Shown piece after piece: positions 1 to 8,022 of a stretch of 64,000 bases of DNA. The notes under the pieces are model-generated. The model searched no databases. It worked only from the letters and a program-made list of their open reading frames with translations, and had not been told where the DNA came from. How positions within the stretch are numbered: the first letter of the stretch is position 1; the number at the start of each line of letters is the position of its first letter. The position numbers and the translations under genes were made by a program. Source of the stretch: Rhodanobacter sp. MP7CTX1 (lineage in GTDB: Bacteria > Pseudomonadota > Gammaproteobacteria > Xanthomonadales > Rhodanobacteraceae); NCBI RefSeq assembly GCF_014205795.1, contig NZ_JACHCN010000004.1:261028-325027 (forward strand), written 5' to 3'.

Positions 1-132
<132 letters not shown>

Positions 133-194
133 CCGACCCTGCCAGGGTCTGCGCGTAACTTGCGCGCGACCCTCGGCGCCCACACACTGTGGGA

Positions 195-605
195 ATGAGC
201 GACCTTTCCAATCTGCTGCTGTTGCTACTGCTGGGCGTCGTCGTCGCGCTGTGGCTGAAGCTCAGCGCTGCCCGCGAACGGGCGATCAAGGAAGCACGGC
301 AGCAATGCCAGCAGCATGGGTTGCAGTTGCTGGATGAAACCGTCGGCCTGCGCAGCGTGCGCCTGCGCCGCGTGAATGGACTGCGCCTGATCGAACGCGG
401 TTATGGCTTCGAGGTAAGCATCGATGGCGACGACCGCGAACCGGGGCGCCTGTGGATGATTGGCAACGCACTTACCGGCCTGAGCCTGCCGACCATCGAG
501 TTGGTGCCGCACGAATCGATCGTCAGATCAACCGCTGCCCCCACGCCCGGCAGCAATGTGGTGCCGCTGCGCCCGCGCGGCCGCATGGACGATCGCCTGC
601 ACTGA
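195..605 (+). CDS. DUF3301 family single-pass membrane protein
   Basis: Small protein of 136 aa. A leucine-rich transmembrane segment at about residues 5-22 is followed by a basic stretch and a soluble domain with the pattern LLDETVGLRSVRLRR...ERGYGFEVSIDGDDR, typical of DUF3301 proteins of Xanthomonadales and Pseudomonadales. I chose ATG 195 over the in-frame GTG at 189 because it begins the hydrophobic segment directly. Its function is unknown. It lies just downstream of nadC on the same strand, and a palindromic repeat follows the stop. Start position is moderately certain. Confidence 0.7.
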   Translation: MSDLSNLLLLLLLGVVVALWLKLSAARERAIKEARQQCQQHGLQLLDETVGLRSVRLRRVNGLRLIERGYGFEVSIDGDDREPGRLWMIGNALTGLSLPTIELVPHESIVRSTAAPTPGSNVVPLRPRGRMDDRLH

Positions 606-627
606 ACGCGCAGTAGCAACGCATCAC

Positions 628-715
628 GTAGGTTGGGGTGAGCGAAGCGATGCCCAACAGGTACCGAGGGCATCCCGCAGACACGTTGGGCATCGCTTCG
701 CTCACCCCAACCTAC
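628..715. repeat. Palindromic repeat pair, family B
   Basis: Two arms of about 31 bp in inverted orientation (628-658 and 685-715), core GTAGGTTGGGGTGAGCGAAG, separated by 26 bp. They can form a long hairpin. The same family recurs at 39574-39717. It sits between DUF3301 and sspB, which converge here, so it could also act as a bidirectional transcription stop. The remaining gap to 802 shows nothing recognisable. Confidence 0.85.
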
Positions 716-802
716 GCGCCCCCCCCTGCCGGGCAGTGATGTCCCCAAAAAAACGTTCGCGCTCAGAGCCCACCGCGGACTGGATCCAGGGGTGGCTCCT
801 AC

Positions 803-1255
803 CTACTTCACCACGCGCAGATGCGGCGCGCCGCGCTTGGGCTTGTCACCACCCTCTGCGGCACCAGGTGCTGGCGGCGCATCATCGGGCTCAGGAACGG
901 ATGGCGGTGGATTATCGCCGCCCTCGTCGGCCGGAAACATCATGCCCTGCCCGTTTTCCTGTGCGTAGAGCGCCAGCACGGCCTGCACCGGAATATGGAT
1001 CGCCTGGCTGACGCCGGAGAAGCGCGCCTGGAAGCTGATCCATTCGTTGCCCAGATCCAGATTCGACACTGCGCGCATGGCGAGGTTGAGCACGACCTGC
1101 CCGTTCTTGATGACCTGTGGGGGCACCCGCACGCCCGCGAAGCCGGCATCGACCAGCACATACGGGGTCAGGTTGTTGTCACTGATCCAGTCGTAGATCG
1201 CCCGCAACAGGTACGGACGATTCGAGTTCATTGGCACGGTTTCATTCTTGCTCAT
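803..1255 (-). CDS. sspB: ClpXP protease specificity-enhancing factor SspB
   Basis: 150 aa adaptor that delivers ssrA-tagged proteins from stalled ribosomes to ClpXP. The N-terminal half carries the family signature (RPYLLRAIYDWISDNNLTPYVLVDA, interrupted here only by the length limit of quotation) and the GxVVLNLAMRAVSNLDLGNEWI core. The C-terminal third is an acidic, proline-rich flexible linker ending in a short basic-hydrophobic tail (GAPHLRVVK) matching the XB motif that docks on ClpX. It overlaps the end of sspA by 14 bp, so translation is probably coupled. An alternative start lies 8 codons downstream. Confidence 0.93.
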   Translation of the reverse strand: MSKNETVPMNSNRPYLLRAIYDWISDNNLTPYVLVDAGFAGVRVPPQVIKNGQVVLNLAMRAVSNLDLGNEWISFQARFSGVSQAIHIPVQAVLALYAQENGQGMMFPADEGGDNPPPSVPEPDDAPPAPGAAEGGDKPKRGAPHLRVVK

Positions 1256-1880
1256 GGAGTTGCCGCATCGCCCTTTCCTGATCGGTCATGCTGCGCGCAA
1301 AACCCTGACTGTGGAACAAACGCTCGCCATAATCGATGATCGACTTGCCTTCGCGGCCAAGATCGACCTGCAGCCAGGGCAATCGCCAGATCACGGGTGC
1401 GACCAGACAATCAACCAGGCTCATTTCTGCGTTTAGAAAAAATTTTGAGGCCTTGAACAGCGGCAACGCGGCCAGCAGGTGCTCGCGCAAGCGCTTGCGT
1501 GCAACATCCGCCGGACGGCCACCCGCCCGAATGATATCAACTTCGCTCAGCCAGTCCTTTTCGATCCGCACCGCGGCGACCCGCAATCGCGCGCGCGACA
1601 GCGGGTCGATCGGCATCAATGGTGGGTGTGGGTAGCGCTCGTCGATGTATTCGCAGACCACCGACGCGTCGAACAGCGTGAGGTCACGATCGACCAGGGT
1701 CGGCACCGTGGCGTACGGATTGAGGTCGATCAGGTCCTCCGGCGGCTTGGCCGGATCCACCAGTACACGTTCGTAACTGACCCCCTTGGCGGCCAGCACC
1801 AACCGAGCGCGATGACACTGGATGTCGTCGGCCGTGGTGTACAGCGTAAGTACGGTACGCGAGCGAGCGCTTTGGACCAT
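1242..1880 (-). CDS. sspA: Stringent starvation protein A (GST-fold)
   Basis: 212 aa glutathione-transferase-fold protein that binds RNA polymerase and shifts transcription in stationary phase. The thioredoxin-like N-domain (LTLYTTADDIQCHRARLVLA, then NPYATVPTLVDRDLTLFDAS) is followed by an all-helical C-domain. The glutathione-site Ser/Cys seen in true GSTs is not evident, as usual for SspA. It is transcribed before sspB with a 14-bp overlap. It follows petABC on the same strand, the petABC-sspAB order familiar from many beta- and gammaproteobacteria. A strong hairpin lies between petC and sspA, so sspA probably has its own promoter. Confidence 0.93.
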   Translation of the reverse strand: MVQSARSRTVLTLYTTADDIQCHRARLVLAAKGVSYERVLVDPAKPPEDLIDLNPYATVPTLVDRDLTLFDASVVCEYIDERYPHPPLMPIDPLSRARLRVAAVRIEKDWLSEVDIIRAGGRPADVARKRLREHLLAALPLFKASKFFLNAEMSLVDCLVAPVIWRLPWLQVDLGREGKSIIDYGERLFHSQGFARSMTDQERAMRQLHEQE

Positions 1881-1904
1881 GCGCGATTCCTCATCAGCAA
1901 GAAC

Positions 1905-1933
1905 GATTGCGGCGGCTCATAGCCGCCGCAATC
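1905..1933 (-). terminator. Hairpin between petC and sspA
   Basis: Perfect 13-bp inverted repeat with stem GATTGCGGCGGCT and a 3-nt loop, 18 bp after the petC stop codon and 24 bp before the sspA start. The downstream side on the minus strand is only moderately T-rich, so it may be a weak intrinsic terminator or an mRNA-protecting hairpin separating petABC from sspAB. Confidence 0.55.
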
Positions 1934-1951
1934 GGGTGAGGGCCGTCCGGT

Positions 1952-2689
1952 TTAGTGGACGTCTTTCCAGTATTCCTTCTTCAGCACATAGGCCAGCAGC
2001 GTAAACATGACCAGGAACAACAGTACCCAAATGCCGTACTGATGACGCTGCAAGGCAGCGGGCTCCGAAGCGTATTCCAGGAAGCTGGTCAGATCACGGG
2101 TTGCCTGCTGGTACTGTGCCGGCGTCATCTTGCCCGGGTGGGACAAGGTGAGCTTTTCCACCTCGTCGCTGCCTGGCTTCATCACCGCGGTCTGCTCGCC
2201 CTGCAGCTCTGCCAACGGAAATGGCATGGCGGCATTCGGCAGCACGGTGTTGTTCCAGCCGATCGGGCTGCTCGGATCCAGATAGAACGAGTTGAGGTAG
2301 TTGTAGACCCAGTCGTCGCCCTTGGCACTCACTTCGAGCGACAGATCCGGCGGATCCTTGCCGAACCACTTGGTCGCCGACTCTGCCGGCATGTGCGACA
2401 CGATCGGATCGTCGAACCTGGCGCCGGTGAAGTTGAGGTTCTGCATCACGTCCTGTTCGGACAGGCCCAGATCCTCGGAGATACGCGAATAGCGCACGTA
2501 CTTCAGCGAATGACAGCCCACGCAGTAATCGAAGAACAGCCGGGCGCCACGCTGCAACGAAGCCTGGTCGCGCACGCTCGCACCGGAGCTGGCCAGTTCA
2601 GGGCCTTCTGCCTGAACCTGCATGCTGCCGACGAGCAAGCCGACTACCAGCCCGATCGAGGGAATGATCCGTTTCATCAGCTTAGTCAT
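1952..2689 (-). CDS. petC: Ubiquinol-cytochrome c reductase, cytochrome c1
   Basis: 245 aa membrane-anchored c-type cytochrome of the bc1 complex, passing electrons from the Rieske protein to soluble cytochrome c. An N-terminal signal segment (residues about 8-28) is followed by the haem-binding CVGCH motif at about residue 56. The PNAAMPFPLAELQGEQ region upstream of the distal Met ligand is present. A single C-terminal anchor (IWVLLFLVMFTLLAYVL) precedes the terminal KKEYWKDVH. The start overlaps the petB stop by 8 bp, giving tight coupling within petABC. Confidence 0.96.
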   Translation of the reverse strand: MTKLMKRIIPSIGLVVGLLVGSMQVQAEGPELASSGASVRDQASLQRGARLFFDYCVGCHSLKYVRYSRISEDLGLSEQDVMQNLNFTGARFDDPIVSHMPAESATKWFGKDPPDLSLEVSAKGDDWVYNYLNSFYLDPSSPIGWNNTVLPNAAMPFPLAELQGEQTAVMKPGSDEVEKLTLSHPGKMTPAQYQQATRDLTSFLEYASEPAALQRHQYGIWVLLFLVMFTLLAYVLKKEYWKDVH

Positions 2690-3983
2690 GCATCGTCACC
2701 CGATCCGGAACCGGCTTGGTCTTCTCCCAGCCGAAATGTGTGTAAGCCCATAGAAATGCGAAGAAGCCGAAGTACAGGATGGTCATAACTCGACCGAACA
2801 GATTTTCCCAGGTCGTGAGGTCGACGTTGCCGAACCACTCGGGAATCACTTCAGCCGTGATGCCGGCACCGACTGCGCCGAGGCCGAAGAACGCCAGCAC
2901 GAACACCGCCAGTCCCACCTTGTAGCCGGTGCCGCGGTAGCGGATCGACTTGACCTTGCCGCGATCGAACCAGGGCAGCAGGAACAACACGGCAATCGCG
3001 CCGAACATCGCCAGCACGCCCCACACCGCCGAACCCAGGAACGACGGAATCATCCGCACGATCGCGTAGAACGGGGTGAAGTACCACACCGGCTTGATCT
3101 CCGCCGGGGTGACCAGGTTGTTCGCCATGATCGAGTTGTCGTGCTCGAGGAACCAGCCGCCGAAGGTGGGTGCGAAGAAGATGATGAACGCCGCGATCAG
3201 CAGGAAGAAGCCCACGCCGACCAGATCCTTCAACGTGTAGTACGGATGGAACGGAATGCCGTCGCTCGGCTTGGTCGCGTCCCAACGGTTGCCCTTCGGA
3301 CCCTTCTTGATCTCCACGCCGTCCGGGTTGTTCGAACCCACTTCGTGCAGCGCGGCGATATGCAGCACCACCAGCAGCAGCAGCACGATCGGCAACGCGA
3401 TCACATGCAGCGCGAAGAAGCGGTTGAGCGTGGCGTCGGCTGGCAGGAAGTCACCCATGATCCATTCGACCAGGGTCTGGCCGATGAACGGGATGGTGCC
3501 GAACAGCGAGATGATCACCTTGGCACCCCAGAACGACATGTTGCCCCACGGCAGCACGTAGCCCATGAACGCCTCGGCCATCAGCACCAGGAAGATCAGC
3601 ATGCCGAGCAGCCACACCAACTCGCGTGGCTTCTTGTACGAGCCGTACATGATGCCGCGGAACATGTGCAGGAACACCACCACAAAGAACAGCGAAGCGC
3701 CGGTGGAATGCATGTAGCGGATCAGCCAGCCCCACTCCACGTCACGCATGATGTACTGCACCGAATCGAACGCGCCCGCTGCGCTCGGGTTGTAGTTCAT
3801 CGTGAGGAAGATGCCGGTGACGATCTGGTTGACCAGCACCAGAATCGCCAGCGAACCAAAGTAGTACCAGAGATTGAAGTTCTTCGGCGCGTAGTACTCG
3901 GTCATGTGCGCGCGGTACATGGGCATCAAGCCCGGCGTACGCTCATTGACCCAGTCGCCGATGCGGGTAAACACGTTGGCCAT
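2682..3983 (-). CDS. petB: Ubiquinol-cytochrome c reductase, cytochrome b
   Basis: 433 aa, the bacterial cytochrome b length with all eight transmembrane helices. It carries the quinol-oxidising and quinone-reducing sites and two b haems. Visible signatures are GWLIRYMHSTGAS with a haem histidine, GYVLPWGNMSFWGA near the Qo site, a second histidine pair in FFALHVIALP/LLHIAALHEVGSNNP, and the PEWF motif variant (VIPEWF is near the C terminus). The start overlaps the petA stop in a TAATG arrangement and the end overlaps petC, so the three subunits form one transcript. Confidence 0.97.
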   Translation of the reverse strand: MANVFTRIGDWVNERTPGLMPMYRAHMTEYYAPKNFNLWYYFGSLAILVLVNQIVTGIFLTMNYNPSAAGAFDSVQYIMRDVEWGWLIRYMHSTGASLFFVVVFLHMFRGIMYGSYKKPRELVWLLGMLIFLVLMAEAFMGYVLPWGNMSFWGAKVIISLFGTIPFIGQTLVEWIMGDFLPADATLNRFFALHVIALPIVLLLLVVLHIAALHEVGSNNPDGVEIKKGPKGNRWDATKPSDGIPFHPYYTLKDLVGVGFFLLIAAFIIFFAPTFGGWFLEHDNSIMANNLVTPAEIKPVWYFTPFYAIVRMIPSFLGSAVWGVLAMFGAIAVLFLLPWFDRGKVKSIRYRGTGYKVGLAVFVLAFFGLGAVGAGITAEVIPEWFGNVDLTTWENLFGRVMTILYFGFFAFLWAYTHFGWEKTKPVPDRVTMHD

Positions 3984-4588
3984 TACGCAGCCCCTTTCGG
4001 ATCAACGCCAATCTGGATCGTCGTATCGTCAATAAAGTTATACGGCGGAATTTGCATGTTCTTCGGTGCCGGCACGCCCTGATAGACGCGACCCGCCATG
4101 TCGTAGCGCGAGTGGTGGCACGGGCAGTAGTAGCCACCCTGCCAGTTCGGATCGAACGGCTCGGGTTTCATTTCACCCACATAGCCCGGCACGCAACCCA
4201 GGTGGGTGCAGATGCCGACCATGACCAGCCACTCGGGCTTGATCGAACGGGTTTCGTTCTGCGCGTACTTCGGCTGCTGCTCGGCCGAGCTACCGTCAGA
4301 CTTCGGATCGACCAGGCGCCCATTCTGACCCGGCAGGGCAGCCAGCTGCGTCGGGGTGCGATTGACGATAAACACGGGCAGGCTCCGCCAGCCGACAATC
4401 AGCTGCTGACCAGGCTCGATCTTGCTCAAGGACTGGGTAACCGGAGCGCCAGCCGCCTTGGCACGCGCGCTGGGTTCCCACGACTTGATGAAGGGCACAG
4501 CTGCCGACACGATTCCTAACCCACCAACCACTGCGGTGGCTGTTGTAAGGAAACGGCGGCGGCCGTGATCGACGACTTCGTTCGCCAT
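3983..4588 (-). CDS. petA: Ubiquinol-cytochrome c reductase, Rieske iron-sulfur subunit
   Basis: 201 aa Rieske protein of the bc1 complex. It begins with a twin-arginine-type N terminus (DHGRRRFLTTATAVVGGLG) whose hydrophobic segment stays as the membrane anchor. The 2Fe-2S ligands are in CTHLGC and CPCHHS, with the usual disulfide cysteines. I chose the ATG at 4588 rather than a longer upstream reading because a GGAGAG ribosome-binding site lies about 8 nt before it and the Tat motif then sits at the N terminus. First gene of petABC. Confidence 0.96.
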   Translation of the reverse strand: MANEVVDHGRRRFLTTATAVVGGLGIVSAAVPFIKSWEPSARAKAAGAPVTQSLSKIEPGQQLIVGWRSLPVFIVNRTPTQLAALPGQNGRLVDPKSDGSSAEQQPKYAQNETRSIKPEWLVMVGICTHLGCVPGYVGEMKPEPFDPNWQGGYYCPCHHSRYDMAGRVYQGVPAPKNMQIPPYNFIDDTTIQIGVDPKGAA

Positions 4589-4646
4589 CAGGCTCTCCGG
4601 TACTTGCAATCCATGATGGGGTTTGGGACCCCTTAAAAATCGCGTT

Positions 4647-4675
4647 AGTGTAGCGTCAGGGCCTGCCCCGTACAA
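4647..4675 (-). promoter_or_regulatory. Candidate sigma-70 promoter for petABC
   Basis: On the minus strand TTGTAC and TACACT are separated by exactly 17 nt, about 60 nt before the petA start. The -35 match is poor and the -10 match moderate. A short GGGGT/ACCCC inverted repeat (4618-4632) lies in the leader. This is a by-eye call; the petA/protease intergenic region must hold two divergent promoters. Confidence 0.35.
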
Positions 4676-4746
4676 TAAAACCGCCCAGCCGGCGAACGCC
4701 GATCCACCACGACCGCTCGCCACGACTTGCCGAGACTCCTTACGAC

Positions 4747-5961
4747 ATGAAACATGCCGCCGGCACGTTCGCCTTCATTGTCCGCTTCGTCATCCTCGGA
4801 TTGGCGGTGGCGTTTGTGCTCGGGTTGTTCTGGCCCGACATGGGCGAGCGCCTGCGCCACCGTGTCGGCCTGGGCAAGACAGCTACCGAAGTGACCGCCC
4901 CGATAACGCATTCGGGGCTGGGGCCGGTCTCCTATGCCGACGCCGTAGCCGTGGCGGCACCCTCGGTGGTGAATATCTACGCCAACAAGATCGTCAGCGA
5001 GCCCGCACTGAAGATGTACAACAACCCGGTGCTTCAGCAGCTGTTCGGCGGCGCGCCCACCACGTACAAGCATAGCGAGCAGACTCTAGGCTCCGGCGTC
5101 ATCGTCAGCGCGCAGGGTCAGGGTTACGTGCTGACCAACAATCACGTGATCGCACATGCCACCGACATCCAGGTGCTGCTGTACGACGGCCGCATCGCCA
5201 AAGCCACGCTGGTCGGTGCAGACGAGGAAACCGACCTGGCGGTATTGAAGATCGATGCCAGCAACCTGCCGGTGATCCCCCTGGCCGATCAACAGCAACT
5301 GCGCGCCGGCGATGTGGTGCTGGCGATCGGCAACCCGCTCGGCCTCAACCAGACCGTGACCATGGGTATCGTCAGCGCGGTGGGGCGTCAGTTGAATAGC
5401 GCCAGCGCGGAGGATTTCATCCAGACTGACGCGGCCATCAATCTGGGCAATTCCGGTGGCGCGCTCATCAATACCGAAGGCGAACTGATCGGCATCAATA
5501 CGCTGCTGATCGGCAAGGCATCCGGCGCCGAAGGCATCGGCTTTGCGATTCCCGTCGCCACCGCGAAGAAAGTGCTGGACCAGATCATCGCCAGCGGCCA
5601 CGTGGTGCGCGGCTGGATCGGCGCCGACTACGCCTTCGTGCCGGTAGCCGCCAACAGCGGACTACCGGCAGCGGCGCGCGGCGCGCAGGTCACCGACGTC
5701 TACGCTGGCGGACCGGCCGCGCAAGCTGGCATCCAGCTGCACGACATCCTGCTGCGCATCGGCACCGACGACATTCTCGACCCGGCCGACTTGCGCCGCC
5801 GCGAAGCCGTGCTCAAGCCCGGAAGCCAGGTGCAGGTCTCCGGCCTGCGAAATGGCAGTGCGTTCCATGTCGAAGTCACTGTGGCACAACGGGCGCCGGT
5901 CAGTGCCAACGCTGGCGATGTCGGGCCTGAGACAACCGACTCGACCGACTCGAACGACTGA
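4747..5961 (+). CDS. DegS/HtrA-type membrane-anchored serine protease
   Basis: 404 aa. An N-terminal membrane anchor (residues about 8-28) leads to a trypsin-like domain. His133 in LTNNHVI, an Asp in ETDLAVLKI and Ser236 in GNSGGALI make the catalytic triad. One PDZ domain follows (about 290-375). A single PDZ and an uncleaved anchor match DegS, the periplasmic protease that starts envelope-stress signalling by cutting the anti-sigma-E factor RseA, rather than two-PDZ DegP. The C terminus is a low-complexity Asp/Thr/Ser tail. Divergent from petABC. Whether it truly acts as DegS or as a DegQ-like protease cannot be told from sequence. Confidence 0.9.
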   Translation: MKHAAGTFAFIVRFVILGLAVAFVLGLFWPDMGERLRHRVGLGKTATEVTAPITHSGLGPVSYADAVAVAAPSVVNIYANKIVSEPALKMYNNPVLQQLFGGAPTTYKHSEQTLGSGVIVSAQGQGYVLTNNHVIAHATDIQVLLYDGRIAKATLVGADEETDLAVLKIDASNLPVIPLADQQQLRAGDVVLAIGNPLGLNQTVTMGIVSAVGRQLNSASAEDFIQTDAAINLGNSGGALINTEGELIGINTLLIGKASGAEGIGFAIPVATAKKVLDQIIASGHVVRGWIGADYAFVPVAANSGLPAAARGAQVTDVYAGGPAAQAGIQLHDILLRIGTDDILDPADLRRREAVLKPGSQVQVSGLRNGSAFHVEVTVAQRAPVSANAGDVGPETTDSTDSND

Positions 5962-6072
5962 GTGCCCGCTCACTAGCCGTGAATACGGCCCCATCACCGC
6001 CTCCAAGCCCAGGGCCCGCATCTCGCTCGAATAACCTGGGGGATCGACTTCTCGGGAATTTCCAAAAACCTC

Positions 6073-6173
6073 TCGTCATTCCTGCGCAGGCAGAAGCGCT
6101 CCACAACAGCGAAGCTGGTCAACCCAGTGACCTTGAGCCACCAAACCCAGGGACACCTGATCTCCAGCTTCAT
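6073..6173. repeat. Degenerate dispersed repeats, families F and E
   Basis: A partial family F arm (GTCATTCCTGCGCAGGCAG, about 6076) is followed by a family E arm (CAACAGCGAAGCTGGTCA, 6103-6122) and a weak inverted match near 6160. Related copies occur at 43456-43540 (F) and 33134-33207 (E). The stretch 5962-6367 has no supported gene; it consists largely of these repeats and the family A pair that follows. Confidence 0.6.
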
Positions 6174-6210
6174 TGTTACTGGAAGTCAGAGCCTACGGGC
6201 GGCCGCTCTT

Positions 6211-6340
6211 GTGGGAGCGATTTCAGTCGCGATGCTCTAGCTGGGCCTTGTTGTTTGCCATGCTTCAGAGTGGCCTTTGGCGCATACCTTCAGTTGCGAT
6301 GCTCTTGGCAAAAAGCTATCGCGACTGAAATCGCTCCCAG
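6211..6340. repeat. REP pair, family A (inverted)
   Basis: Two arms of a REP-like palindrome, core GGGAGCGATTTCAGTCGCGA at 6211-6234 and its inverse at 6318-6339, in the gap between the DegS-like and transglycosylase genes, which converge here. This copy has ATTT where most copies have ACTT, in both arms, so the change is compensated. Family A also surrounds the RAYT gene at 17.3 kb. Confidence 0.85.
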
Positions 6341-6367
6341 AAAAGCGCCTTCTCACCTTCCGCGGAA

Positions 6368-7582
6368 TCAGTCCGGCGCGCGCGCCGCCAGCGGCGGGTG
6401 CAGCAATGCGCCGTAGCGCTTACGCAAGGTCCCAACACGCTCCACATACACCTGCGTTTCGGCGTACGGCGGCACGCCGCTGTAGCGCTGCACCGCATTC
6501 GGGCCGGCGTTGTAGGCGGCCGCGGCCAATCGTTCGTCGCCGTTGAAATCGTGCAGCAGCATGCTCAGGTAACGCGCGCCACCGCGGATGTTCTGGTCAG
6601 TGTTGAACGCATCCAGCACGCCCATGTCATTGGCCGTGCCCGGCATCAGCTGCATCAGCCCCTGCGCACCCTTGAGCGACATGGCGTGCGGATTGAACGC
6701 ACTCTCGGCATGGATGATCGCGCGCAGGAACGCCTCATCCACGCCAAACTCGACGCTGGCCGCGCGTATCGTGTCGGCAAACGCGGTGAGGTTGAGGCTC
6801 ACGCTGCCCCAATGGATCGTCGAGTGCAGATCGCAGGCGACGCAGGTCGCCAGATAGGTGAACAGCATGGTCACCGCACGACTCTTCTGACCGCTCGGCT
6901 GCAGATTGGTGTACTCGACACTGCCATCCGTCCGCACGATCCGATACACCGCACCACGCAGGACGCGGGTGCCGGGATCGTCTGCCACGGGCGCCTGGGC
7001 GTCGTGCGATTCGTGATAACTCCATTGGCCTGGCGTGCCAGTAGCCGGCCGCTTGACGCCGGTTTCGATCGAGCCTTGCACGGATGCCAATGAAACGTGC
7101 GGCACTGATGCCGCGTCGAGGCGTCGCGCGCTGGTTTCCACCGAACCCTGAACCCCGGCCAGTGAACTCCGCTCGGCAGCGCCTGCCCTGGCGCCATCGG
7201 TCTTGGGGCTATCCCCACTGAGATCATGCCCATTGAGGTCATGCCCATTGAGGTCATGTCCATTTAGATCATGCGCCGTTGTCGTGGCGGAACCAGTCAC
7301 TTGCGTCAGTGATACAGGCACCGCGGGCGCCTTGTTGCGAGGCGCCGTCGAGCCATAGCTGCTGATTTTCGTGCAATCGCGGTAACCCACCGCGCTGCTG
7401 CTGAAAACCGCTTCGCCACTTGAACCGGTGCAGTGATACAGCGTGCCGGCCCGCGCCGCGGACAACCCCAATAGCCCCGCCAGCAACACGCAGCCAAGCA
7501 CGACCCGGAACAGGATCGAATGGATTGGGAAGCCCCCGGCAGGCCGATCGACGCTTCCCCCGTGGCTTGCAACGTCGAACAT
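6368..7582 (-). CDS. SLT-family lytic transglycosylase with signal peptide
   Basis: 404 aa from the ATG at 7582. A signal peptide (about residues 8-45, FRVVLGCVLLAGLLGLSAARAG) is followed by a Cys-containing YHCTGSSGEAVFSSS segment resembling DUF4124 and a long linker with a four-unit HDLNG repeat. The C-terminal domain of about 150 aa is the lysozyme-like SLT fold: catalytic Glu in IIHAESAFNP, then GAQGLMQLMPGTA and AAAYNAGPNAVQRY. It cleaves peptidoglycan to 1,6-anhydro-muropeptides in the periplasm. Two upstream in-frame starts exist (7657, 7690), but no start has a strong ribosome-binding site; I preferred the one closest to the signal peptide. Confidence 0.88.
   Translation of the reverse strand: MFDVASHGGSVDRPAGGFPIHSILFRVVLGCVLLAGLLGLSAARAGTLYHCTGSSGEAVFSSSAVGYRDCTKISSYGSTAPRNKAPAVPVSLTQVTGSATTTAHDLNGHDLNGHDLNGHDLSGDSPKTDGARAGAAERSSLAGVQGSVETSARRLDAASVPHVSLASVQGSIETGVKRPATGTPGQWSYHESHDAQAPVADDPGTRVLRGAVYRIVRTDGSVEYTNLQPSGQKSRAVTMLFTYLATCVACDLHSTIHWGSVSLNLTAFADTIRAASVEFGVDEAFLRAIIHAESAFNPHAMSLKGAQGLMQLMPGTANDMGVLDAFNTDQNIRGGARYLSMLLHDFNGDERLAAAAYNAGPNAVQRYSGVPPYAETQVYVERVGTLRKRYGALLHPPLAARAPD
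7214..7273 (-). repeat. 15-bp tandem repeat, four units, coding for (HDLNG)
   Basis: Four consecutive 15-bp units in the linker of the transglycosylase, coding HDLNG three times and HDLSG once. The middle units are identical at the DNA level and the outer two differ at a few bases, consistent with recent slippage expansion. The frame is kept because the unit is a multiple of three. Confidence 0.9.
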
Positions 7583-7692
7583 GGACGCAGTTTGCAACCA
7601 AGCTAGGCCGGCGCCAAGTGCGTCAGACCGATTTCGTGCGCCACGACCGTTTGCCATCTGCCGGCCGGCGCGGGTCGGAGTGCGCCCCAACG

Positions 7693-7880
7693 CAGCCCTG
7701 TCCCCTGCCCGCAGGGGAGGTTTGGGGTGGGGTCGCTCTTCACCTGGGAGATCAAGAGCTCCCCCCTTCCCAACCTCCCCCTGTAAACAGGGGGAGGGGC
7801 AAAGCAGCGCCTCCCCTCATTCAGCAGCCGTGCTCCCTCCTCTGCTTGCAGGGTTGGGGTGGGGCCGCTCTTCGCCGGAA
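7693..7880. repeat. Dispersed repeats, family C (three arms)
   Basis: Upstream of miaB and reaching into the far 5' side of the transglycosylase region. Arms built on CCCTCCCCTGCTTGCAGGGG followed by GGTTGGGGTGGGGTCGCTCTTC lie at about 7699-7740 and 7836-7876, with an inverted arm at 7760-7800. Nothing that looks like a gene is present between 7583 and 8022. Confidence 0.75.
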
Positions 7881-8022
7881 GCTAAGCAGGTGGAGGCTTC
7901 ACACCAGCTCTAAGTCCTTGATCTTCCCCGCGGATCAACTAGCGGCCACGCCGCCAGCGGGGTAAACTGCGCGGTTCAGCGGATCACACTCTCTCGCGTC
8001 ATAAATCACGGTAACCCAGGCC

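Noticed and set aside
628-715. CRISPR-like repeats
   Set aside because: Repeats are inverted pairs scattered over the window without regular spacers or cas genes.
3141-4082. Long plus-strand ORF over petB/petA
   Set aside because: Histidine/glutamine-rich antisense shadow of cytochrome b.
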